A program made the position numbers and the translations under genes. Below, in pieces: positions 55,125 through 64,000 of a stretch of 64,000 nucleotides of DNA; the stretch's first letter is position 1; each line of letters begins with the position of its first letter. The notes under the pieces are model-generated. The model did no database searches and was not told the DNA's origin. It saw only the letters and a program-made list of their open reading frames with translations. The DNA comes from Omphiscola glabra (taxonomy: Eukaryota > Mollusca > Gastropoda > Lymnaeidae), in the NCBI GenBank assembly GCA_964017045.1, contig OZ024804.1, positions 26,700,348-26,764,347 on the forward strand, written 5' to 3'.

Positions 55125-55540
55125 GTAGATTTCGTTGCATATTGTACAGAAAACTAATTTGTTTTTTTTTAATTTTATTTTATTTTACTATTTTGTTTTT
55201 GGTTACGCTTGGACCCACCGAATATTTTCTTCAAATACCCGGACTCGGTGTAAAAAACTGCAACCGGGTAAATCCGAGTAATTATTATTTTAGTATAGGC
55301 TGGGACGCTGGTCAGCCCCTGTGTTTATGAAACGATGTGGCATTCTTCACAGGAATGTGGACTGCTGACTAGGTCAGGTCAGTTGGGTGATTAACCCATA
55401 CTGCACTACCAAGTAACAGGACCACCGTTTGAGAATCTCGTCATTAGACAAGAGGTCAAGGACTCGGTGAGAGAATATTAAAAAAACGCGGCAGTAGTAA
55501 CAGCTGCTAGCCCCAGGGGGTAACGCCTCTGATGACTGAA
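55125..55540. other. No recognised feature
   Basis: Unique-looking spacer. Confidence 0.4.
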
Positions 55541-55544
55541 ACAA

Positions 55545-55735
55545 CAACGAACTACACTCTTGAACAACGTCATAAGCGAACTACAATCTTTAACAACGTC
55601 ATAAGCGAACTACAATCTTTAACAACGTCATAAGCGAACTACAATCTTTAACAACGTCAAAACTAAGATAGCTACGAACTACCCTCTTTAACAACATCAT
55701 AACTAAGATAGCTACGAACTACACTCTTTACAAAT
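55545..55735. repeat. ~29 to 40-bp repeat (about 6 copies)
   Basis: Unit like GAACTACAATCTTTAACAAC followed by GTCATAAGC; later units carry an extra AACTAAGATAGCTAC. Confidence 0.85.
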
Positions 55736-55739
55736 GGGA

Positions 55740-56185
55740 TAACTGCATGTTGAATTTTGTTATAAAAGCTTTGTTATTGTTAAAAATATTATTTTTTGCC
55801 CTTTAAGTGCCAAGTGGTTGAGCCACGAAGATAACTCCGCTCACTGATTACATTTGGATAGCGACGGAATCATCTCCCCTTGTTTGTGTCATTACGGTCG
55901 TTGGCTTTCAACTTTAATTGTGTCTGGTGCAATGTCCTCAGATGACTATCAACGCCCTCTGCTGACCATCAGCGCCCTCCGATGACTATTTTCCTTAACT
56001 CTGTACAGTGCATGATAACACCAGTTAGCGATTATCTCTCTGGTGGACTTTACAAAACATAGAATAACCAGGGAGGAGTCAAGAGACTCTGACAATTATT
56101 GACGTGTTAAAATACAACTCTGAAGCTAGCGTTTAAAAAAGTTGAGATCTGTTAAGATAGCTTTACTTGTGGCCGTACGCATAGT
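55740..56185. other. No recognised feature
   Basis: Unique-looking spacer. Confidence 0.4.
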
Positions 56186-56189
56186 GCTT

Positions 56190-56540
56190 CATCACAAACA
56201 GCACGCTGGAAACACTGGACTGGTCACCATTGGAGGAACGACAACGACTAACCAGGCTCTCCCGGATGTACAAGATAACAAAATGGGCTGGTCCACTGCT
56301 CTGGCATTAAACAGAAACTCGCCCCTCTTCCCCAGCCCCTTTTTTTAAGACAGCGACGAGGCCACGACAGACAGTTCCGACTCATAACAGCGAGAACACG
56401 GTACAGGAACTGCTCATTCCTGCCAAAGACAATCAGAGACTTGAATAAGCTTCCAAAAGCAACAGTTGAGGCAACAACACTTGACACATTTGCCTCTATT
56501 GCCTCAGGCCTTCCAACCCACAGGCCTTCCAACCCCCAGT
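56190..56540 (+). pseudogene. 3' fragment of a non-LTR retrotransposon
   Basis: LETLDWSPLEERRQRLTRLS-RMYKITK, then after a shift RYRNCSFLPKTIRDLNKLPK and ATVEATTLDTFASI. This order (L-W--LE-RR--RL---YKI, F-P-TI--W/L--LP, L--F) is the C-terminus of LINE reverse transcriptase proteins. At least two frame changes. Confidence 0.85.
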
Positions 56541-56928
56541 TCCTGATACCCTCGCTGTGTAGCCCTTGCAACCAGTTAAATATCCTCTTCAATACCAGGC
56601 ACAAAAACATTGCGAATACCCTCTACATACATAGGAGCCAGAATGATCAATACAATGATCGTGGTCCCTTCATATATAGAAAAGGAAAAACATTGAAAGG
56701 CATGGCATGTAGCGTTCAGGTGTTTTAGATACATTTCAATTTTTTAAAGCATTTTTTTTAAAGTTTTCATTGTGTACCGAATTTTAGCTCTGCGCCTAGT
56801 CTGGAAGTCGTTGGATGTTATTTACTTATACAGCACACAGTGAAAACTTATCACACAACAACATACACCTCACATACAAGTGAGCTGCTGATGATACAAG
56901 AATAAGGGTCAAACTCATGTGTCTATCT

Positions 56929-57135
56929 CAGTGGTTCTCGGCCTTCCTAATGCCGCGACCCTTTAACACAGTTCCTAGTGTTGTGGCGACCTCCAGTCAC
57001 AAAATTATTTTTGTTGATACTTCATAATTGCAGATTAGATGTGTTTTCCGATGGTCTTAGGCGACCCCTTTGAATGGGTTGTTTGACCCCCCCCCACCCC
57101 GAAAGGGGTCGCGACCCACAGGTTGAGAACCGCTG
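56929..57135. mobile_element. SPIN-like hAT miniature element, copy C (complete, inverted)
   Basis: Starts CAGTGGTTCTCGGCCTTCCT, ends CACAGGTTGAGAACCGCTG; perfect 8-bp duplication GTCTATCT at 56921-56928 and 57136-57143. Opposite orientation to copies A and B. Contains GATGGTCTTAGGCGACCCC. Confidence 0.92.
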
Positions 57136-57281
57136 GTCTATCTGAATAGCTTATTATTTTATTTAAGCATATTTGGAGAAGGTGAATAAAGAATGCATAA
57201 AACTCTCTGGTTCTGATAGGGTACGTTGCTGCATCAATATACTGGCATATGTGCAACGGTTGTGGAAGCGATGCTGCCATC

Positions 57282-57790
57282 CTAACGGCTCCTAGCAGAT
57301 GCCAGGGCAGCCTTGAAGCTTTCGATAGATGTCGAGTTCACGGCGGTATTGTCCAGGTGGTTCCAAGCGATTATTGTCTGTGGGAAGAATGATTGTTTAT
57401 ATTGCACTGTGTTACTCCGAGGCACAGTGAAGCATTTGCTATTGTTCCGGGTGTAATTGCTCATGGGTTTGTCAGAGGTTAAGTCAGTGTTTACTGAGTG
57501 TTTGGCTCTGATTAATCGGCCTGGCTTCTGTGGGGTGAGATAATTGTTTGCTGGGATGGCCGGCATTAGCCCTATGACAACTTTATATAAGAATGTTAGG
57601 CGGATCTTTTCTCGTCTGTCTTTGAAGGAGGGGATGTCAAATCTGTTTAAGAGGACAATGACGTAGCCAGGAGTGTTGGTTTTGTAGTCACGGGCTATGA
57701 AGCGCACTGCGTTACGTTGGATTCACTTCATCTTGTTCACGTCTTGCTTTAGGTATGGGTCCCAGATGATCGCACCATATTCATTACCAA
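57282..57790 (-). pseudogene. 3' fragment of a non-LTR retrotransposon, minus strand
   Basis: From the 5' side: EYGAIIWDPYLKQDVNKMK, a stop, IQRNAVRFIARDYKTNTPGY, then RREKIRLTFLYKVVIGLMPA, YLTP, QSFFPQTIIAWNHLDNTAVN and SFKAALA. This is the standard LINE C-terminus. The frame is nearly intact (142 codons after one stop), so it is younger than the others. Confidence 0.9.
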
Positions 57791-57867
57791 TACCACACTA
57801 TTATTGTTGACTAGAGTAGTGAAATACTCTCACCCAAATTTTGGTTCGGAAATCCGACCAAGCCATA

Positions 57868-58597
57868 CAGTCATACACAACAGTATGCCCTTAGTTAGAG
57901 GTACATCCTAACCTACCAACCGAGACTGGCTGGCATAACCCAGTCATACAAAACTGTATGCTCTTAGTTAGAGGTACGTCCTAACCTACAAACCGAGACT
58001 GGCTGGCATAACCCAGTCATACACAACTGTATGCTCTTAGTTAGAGGTACATCTTAACCTACCAACCGAGACTGGTTGGCATAACCCAGTCATACACAAC
58101 TGTATGCTCTTAGTTAGAGGTACATCCTAACCTACCAATCGAGACTGGCTGGCATAACCCAGTCATACACAACTGTATGCTCTTAGTTAGAGGTACATCC
58201 TAACCTACCAACCGAGACTGGTTGGCATAACCCAGTCATACACAACTGTATGCTCTTAGTTAGAGGTACATCCTAACCTACCAATCGAGACTGGCTGGCA
58301 TAACCCAGTCATACACAACTGTATGCTCTTAGTTAGAGGTACATCCTAACCTACCAACCGAGACTGGTTGGCATAACCCAGTCATACACAACTGTATGCT
58401 CTTAGTTAGAGGTACATCCTAACATACCAACCGAGACTGGCTGGCATAACCCAGTCATACACAACTGTATGCTCTTAGTTAGAGGTACATCCTAACCTAC
58501 CAACCGAGACTGGCTGGCATAACCCAGTCATACACAACTGTATGCTCTTAGTTAGAGGTACATCCTAACCTACCAACCGAGACTGGCTGGCATATCC
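57868..58597. repeat. 73-bp minisatellite (10 copies)
   Basis: Unit contains CAGTCATACACAACTGTATG and TTAGTTAGAGGTACATCCTA. Neighbouring units alternate GGCTGG and GGTTGG plus CCAACC and CCAATC, suggesting a two-unit higher-order period in the middle. Confidence 0.95.
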
Positions 58598-58599
58598 CA

Positions 58600-59760
58600 G
58601 ACGAACAGTACCGGTATGTCCTTACAAGATTATCCCCCCTCTTGTTACAAACCAATACTGAAGGACACATGACTGACCCTAAGTTCCAACATTATCCTCA
58701 CACATGTCCCTAAATTCTTTTTCGTCCACCAAACATAACCACATCCCGGAAATGAAAGATATGCGTCGCTAATATAAAAGACTCCATCGCTCAAAGTACT
58801 TAAGTCACATTTTTGTCAAAGTCCATCTAAATTGTGACCTTTCTGACCGTTTAGCCAGGTGTACAGCATAAATTGAAACACATTAAAATGTAATTGAACT
58901 AAGTCCCTTATTTAAACAACTCAAAAAAATAATAATGATCAAATTTTACAGACAAAAAAAAAAGACTAATTAACCAGGATATATGAAAATTGGGTATTTT
59001 GTGACTTAGCACTGAGGTCTTTTACTCTAACCTTTAACCTTTTGATCGTAGTTCTCAATTCCATAATAACCGATGAACTGTCTATGCAATCAAAGTTCTG
59101 ATATTTTCTTAATTCCCTGGGACTAGGATGATTCGTTTATATACAATAATACAAAAATAAGCTTTCACACGGAGGGTGTGCATGTGAAACTCCACACCAA
59201 AGTCAGACACGAACACCACCGTCAGGCACACACACACACACACACAAACGTCAGGCACACACAAACGTCAGGCACACACACAGACCAACGTCAGGGCAAC
59301 ACCAACACAAAGGTCGATGCATGGGGAAATACACTATGATAGATTACTGCTATTCGGGAGGACAGCCACAAGAGGATTCATCGGCTCTGAGGTTGTTTCA
59401 TGAGTTAGGAGTGATCCCCCCTATCGAATATATTAACATGGACTTTCTTTCTTCGTATGGAAAAGGGGGGGGGGGGCATTTTTGGCTAACTTCCCAGGTG
59501 GAGTAGTTTTCGTGTGGAAAATACTTGCCCTAACACCCCCCCCCCCCCCCCCGGGGGCGGCACTTATCATAGCTGCACCATTGCGTGAACCAACTCGTTC
59601 TAGTCTCGTGTAATCTAACAGTTTGCAACCACCCGACTCAGGTCAAGACAGAAGACATGTTTCCGTCTTTCCAGTTCTGTTCTTCTACAGATTAAAAAAA
59701 AAAAAAAGAACAAACACATTGCTCGATGTGGGCGACCTCATGATGAGTCATAAAGCGTCC
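58600..59760. other. No gene; short CA and homopolymer tracts
   Basis: CA-rich repeat GTCAGGCACACACA at 59220-59300, G run at about 59465, C run 59535-59552, A run 59695-59708. No coding signal recognised. Confidence 0.5.
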
Positions 59761-59765
59761 AGGTA

Positions 59766-60114
59766 ACGTACACCAACGACACCTGGTGACCGTGAGCGAC
59801 TAGTTAATAAAACCAATGGGCAACGCAGCGCTAACTATACAGAGGTCTCCGATTTTGAGCGCTGGTTGAACTCCATCAAATACTCTTCCGAAGCGTTTGT
59901 CAAAATCTATGGTCGAGCCCCGAGTAATGTTCTAAGAGATATATTACATGCAAGTATCGGTGCCTATTTCTTTGACCCGAAATTTTTTTTTTTAAATCAG
60001 CGGTTAAGTCGTATGATAAAGAATTTAAATTATTTGTTGAGCGAGATGAGTAAAGAAATTTCAAAAATCAACCAGCTAAGAGAAGTCGAAAGAGAATACA
60101 CAAAACAAAAATAG
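59766..60114 (+). CDS. Open frame of about 115 codons, unknown product
   Basis: Open from a stop just before 59766 to a stop at 60112-60114. Mixed composition (DFERWLNSIKYSSEAFVKIY, then RDILHASIGAYFF), ending in a Lys/Glu-rich coiled-coil-like tail (LSEMSKEISKINQLREVERE). It looks more coding than other frames nearby. Proximity to the hammerhead-like repeat at 60400 raises the possibility of a Penelope-like element piece. No family recognised. Confidence 0.25.
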
Positions 60115-60394
60115 CCTTAAACTTATTAGTATAGTATATCAGGATAGTTATAGGTGTCGGGAAAAAAAGAGTCGGGAACGTCATAAAACTTTTAAAACTC
60201 TCTGCTGACGTGCATTGTTTTGTTGAGTCGTTTTTTCTCTTCGGGTTTTCCCATACTTAGTTTCGCTCATTTCCCAATACACTGTGGAACAAGAGATATG
60301 CTTCTAAACAGAGACAGGGATAATTACATTGTGATCGGTATCTTCGAACACATACGTTTTTAATTTTTCTATTTATTTGTAGCTTCTTGTTTTG

Positions 60395-60520
60395 TATTGT
60401 CTGAAGTATGAGGCGCTTAGCCGAAGCGTCATAAATTGCCCTGTCTTTGTTTTTATCGAGCCCAAACATATCTTAATCCCTTATCTATTTACTTTACACG
60501 GCTGGAACGCAGTCCCTGTC
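60395..60520 (+). mobile_element. Second Penelope-type terminal repeat with hammerhead-like core
   Basis: ATGAGGCGCTTAGCCGAAG at 60408-60426 has a perfect GGC/GCC stem II with loop GCTTA but a damaged core (GAAG rather than GAAA, CTGATGA broken). Downstream blocks TTGCCCTGTCT and TTTACACGGCTGGAACGCAG match the sequence after 38454 in order, so the two are copies of one repeat. Confidence 0.5.
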
Positions 60521-60730
60521 ATATTATCTATTTACTTCTTATGGGCGATGTTCTGTATAATTTTATATACATATTTTTTTAAATTAAATTATTTTAAAAA
60601 AAATATTTTGAGGCGATTATCCCATTTATTGAAAATATATCTAGTTCGAAGAAAGCAACAGAACGGAAACTATGTTCATAGCTTCAGCGAAGCTTTGCGG
60701 GTAGCTAAAGTTGGAAAGTCGTCTATTTAG
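60521..60730 (+). CDS. Hydrophobic open frame after the hammerhead-like repeat
   Basis: About 70 codons with a strong membrane-like stretch (VILSIYFLWAMFCIILYTYF) followed by Lys/Arg-rich sequence, stop at 60728-60730. Could be a random frame in AT-rich DNA. Confidence 0.15.
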   Translation: MLSIYFLWAMFCIILYTYFFKLNYFKKNILRRLSHLLKIYLVRRKQQNGNYVHSFSEALRVAKVGKSSI

Positions 60731-60734
60731 CTAT

Positions 60735-61070
60735 TACGTATACATATAGGCCTATGTAGTGAACTTTTCGAATGAAGACCAAAACAACAACAAACAAAAT
60801 ATGGGTTTTAATAACAGGGCAGCAGTGTGTATAAAAGAATTCGTCGTCTTATTTAAAACAATGGAAGGCCTTTACAAATTTATTTATTTTTTTTTTTAAA
60901 AACGTTGCTTCGAAACAAGTTTTATTTTAAATGTATTTTAACCTCAAGGTGAAGGTAAATAAATGATAAATTTTGTAATTGCTTCATTGGAAAAACACTA
61001 AGATGTTGAGGTTACAATTTCTCGTCATATTACGTCATTTCTCTGACAATTATTCACACGATCGTTTCAT
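60735..61070. other. No recognised feature
   Basis: AT-rich spacer. Confidence 0.4.
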
Positions 61071-61074
61071 TTGT

Positions 61075-61205
61075 CTTACTTCTGAGATTGTAGTGACGTC
61101 ATGATGGGATAAGACAGAAATTACTGAGATTGTGGGGCCGCCATGATGGGATCAGACATAAATTACTGAGATTGTAGGGCCACTATGATGGGATCTGACA
61201 GAAAC
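61075..61205. repeat. ~42-bp repeat (3 copies)
   Basis: Unit contains TTACTGAGATTGTAGGGCC and ATGATGGGATCAGAC. Confidence 0.88.
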
Positions 61206-61347
61206 CCATCTACAGATGAACAACTGCTGAGACAGTACCGTACGAAGCCAGATTCTGTTGTTGTTTCCGTTATCTTTTAGTGCTAATGATATCTGTCGCT
61301 ATCTGAAAGTTAACTTAACACTGAATTTCCATAATATATTATATTGG

Positions 61348-61408
61348 GAGGACGTTTGAGGGAGCGAACCCCGCCCACCGATTACGAACCACTAGACCAC
61401 GCCCAACT
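61348..61408 (-). other. tRNA-like sequence, possibly a SINE head
   Basis: On the minus strand GGGCGTGGTCTAGTGGTTCG has a perfect A box (TGGTCTAGTGG) and, 18 bases later, a near-perfect B box (GGTTCGCTCCC). The spacing is too short for a functional tRNA, so a deleted tRNA-derived element is likely. Confidence 0.4.
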
Positions 61409-61671
61409 TTGTCAAACAATCAATATCCTTCAGTCTCGAGCCCGTCAATCAGCTGTTAATAGGCTTCTCTAACCGGATCTGGCGACACGATAACAATCCT
61501 ATGGTAAACATCAGCTGGTTATCATTTTAAAATGGGAAACTTTGACAATAATCAGGGATTGTTATAAACAGTTGTTTTCGCGGGCGTTCTTTTTTTTTCT
61601 TCTCTACCGAACAAATAATTGACGAATAGAATAAGAACCATTAGAACATTAACTCTATATATGCAGTTCAG

Positions 61672-62125
61672 TTGACAATCAATTACCTTTCGGTCAACAA
61701 TCAATCACCTTTCAGTCAACAATCAATCGCCTTTCAGTCAACAATCAATCGCCTTTCAGTCAACAATCAAATCGCCTTTCAGTCAACAATCAATCACCTT
61801 TCAGTCAACAATCAATCACCTTTCAGTCAACAATCAATCACCTTTCAGTCAACAATCAATCACCTTTCAGTCAACAATCAATCACCTTTCAGTCAACAAT
61901 CAATCACCTTTCAGTCAACAATCAATCCCCTTTCAGTTAGCGTTCGATCACCTTTCAGCCCAAATTCAATCAACTTTCAGTTCATGTTCAATCAACTTTC
62001 AATCCATGTTCAATCACCTTTCAGTCCATGCTCAATCACCTTTCAGTCCATGTTCAATCCCCTTTCAGTCCATATTCAATCAACTTTCAGTCCATGTTCA
62101 ATCAACTTTCTGTCAACGTTCATCG
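61672..62125. repeat. 22-bp minisatellite (about 20 copies)
   Basis: Unit CCTTTCAGTCAACAATCAAT(CA) in the left half, shifting to CAGTCCATGTTCAATCA variants in the right half. Confidence 0.95.
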
Positions 62126-62224
62126 CCCCTTGGTGTTGTTTACCAACACAGTCATGGATTGACAGTTTTTGCTGGTATGTATATATGCGGTGATATATTC
62201 TTATACATACCTACAAACAATACT

Positions 62225-64000
62225 CTGTCTCATACACACCCACGGACAATGTTCTGTCTCATACACATTGACACACAATGTTCTGTCTCATTCACATTGA
62301 CACACAATACTCTGTCCCATTCACATTGACACACAATGCTCTGTCCCATTCACATTGACACACAATGCTCTGTCCCATTGACATTGACACACAATGCTCT
62401 GTTGCATTCACATTGACACACAATGCTCTGTCCCATTGACATTGACACACAATGCTCTGTCCCATTCACATTGACACACAATGCTCTGTCCCATTCACAT
62501 TGACACACAATACTCTGTCCCATTCACATTGACACACAATACTCTGTCCCATTGACATACAATACTCTGTCCCATTCACATTGACACACAATACTCTGTC
62601 CCATTGACATTGACACAAAATACTCTGTCCCATTGACATTGACACACAATACTCTGTCCCATTGACATTGACACACAATACTCTGTCCCATTGACATACA
62701 ATACTCTGTCCCATTCACATTGACACACAATACTCTGTCCCATTGACATTGACACACAATGCTCTGTCCCATTGACATTGACACACAATGCTCTGTCCCA
62801 TTCACATTGACACACAATGATCTGTCCCATTGACATTGACACACAATGCTCTGTCCCATTCACATTGACACACAATACTCTGTCCCATTCACATTGACAC
62901 ACAATACTCTGTCCCATTCACATTGACACACAATACTCTGTCCCATTGACATTGACACACAATACTCTGTCCCATTGACATTGACACACAATACTCTGTC
63001 CCATTGACATACAATACTCTGTCCCATTCACATTGACACACAATACTCTGTCCCATTGACATTGACACACAATACTCTGTCCCATTCACATTGACACACA
63101 ATACTCTGTCCCATTCACATTGACACACAATACTCTGTCTCATTCATATTGACACACAATACTCTGTCCCATTGACATTGACACACAATACTCTGTCTCA
63201 TTCACATTGACACACAATACTCTGTCCCATTGACATTGACACACAATACTCTGTCCCATTGACATTGACACACAATACTCTGTCCCATTGACATTGACAC
63301 ACAATGCTCTGTCCCATTGCCATTGACACACAATACTCTGTCACATTGACATTGACACACAATGCTCTGTCCCATTGACATTGACACACAATACTCTGTC
63401 CCATTGACATTGACACACAATACTTTGTCCCATTGACACACAATACTCTGTCCCATTGACATTGACACACAATACTCTGTCCCATTCACATTGACACACA
63501 ATACTCTGTCCCATTCACATTGACACACAATACTCTGTCCCATTCACATTGACACACAATACTCTGTCCCATTCACATTGACACACAATACTCTGTCTCA
63601 TTGACATTGACACACAATACTCTGTCCCATTGACATTGACACACAATACTCTGTCCCATTCACATTGACACACAATACTCTGTCCCATTCACATTGACAC
63701 ACAATACTCTGTCGCATTGACATTGACACACAATACTCTGTCCCATTCACATTGACACACAATACTCTGTCCCATTGACATTGACACACAATACTCTGTC
63801 CCATTCACATTGACACACAATACTCTGTCCCATTGACATTGACACACAATACTCTGTCCCATTCACATTGACACACAATACTCTGTCCCATTCACATTGA
63901 CACACAATACTCTGTCCCATTGACATTGACACACAATACTCTGTCCCATTGACATTGACACACAATACTCTGTCCCATTGCCATTGACACACAATACTCT
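62225..64000. repeat. 29-bp minisatellite, at least 59 copies, runs off the right edge
   Basis: Unit contains ATTGACACACAATACTCTGT and CCCATTCAC, with CATTCAC/CATTGAC and AATACTC/AATGCTC variants and a few 23-bp short units (CATTGACATACAATAC). Minus-strand MGQSIVCQCQWDRVLCVNVN frames are artefacts of a stop-free unit. Confidence 0.97.

Noticed and set aside
61348..61408. Functional tRNA gene
   Set aside because: A and B boxes are only 18 bases apart and no anticodon arm fits.
62466..63992. Cys-rich repeat frames (MGQSIVCQCQWDRVLCV) as a secreted peptide family
   Set aside because: Every frame shows the same 29-residue period from the 29-bp unit; no signal peptide or splice context.

Overview
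The window is eukaryotic: AT-rich, with intron-split coding exons (consistent GT-AG borders), non-LTR, Penelope-like and LTR retroelement remnants, hAT-type miniature elements and dozens of minisatellites. The host is most likely a mollusc, perhaps a pulmonate-type gastropod. That assignment is an inference from the repeat content (SPIN-like hAT elements have been reported from a pond snail) and from the gene type; no diagnostic host marker is present.

Positions 1 to about 20,800 hold the 5' part of one minus-strand gene. Twenty-one exons could be placed, and all phases agree (3,388 coding bases, about 1,129 residues, running off the left edge). The predicted product is a secreted or membrane-tethered mucin of the MUC4 type: signal peptide, Ser/Thr-rich mucin segment, three EGF domains, one calcium-binding-type EGF, NIDO, AMOP, a VWD domain with a GDPH motif, a MUC4-like linker and an EGF-like Cys-rich exon. 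Its introns carry minisatellites, a hAT-type miniature element, a 2.7-kb element flanked by TTAA, and two decayed tandem duplications of exon ends with their splice donors.

Positions 20,800 to 64,000 hold no host gene that can be identified with confidence. About 30 percent of this part (roughly 13 kb by summing the arrays) is minisatellite: more than 30 arrays, most with their own unit of 13 to 73 bp, ending in a 29-bp array of at least 1.7 kb that leaves the right edge. Between and inside the arrays lie five 3' fragments of non-LTR retrotransposons, a Penelope-like GIY-YIG fragment split by a hAT element, a probable solo LTR, three SPIN-like elements (two with perfect 8-bp target duplications), a 181-bp-arm foldback element and several dispersed repeats. 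Most long open frames here are artefacts of tandem units without stop codons. A few short open frames with splice-like borders (22.0, 33.7, 43.1 and 59.8 kb) are listed at low confidence.
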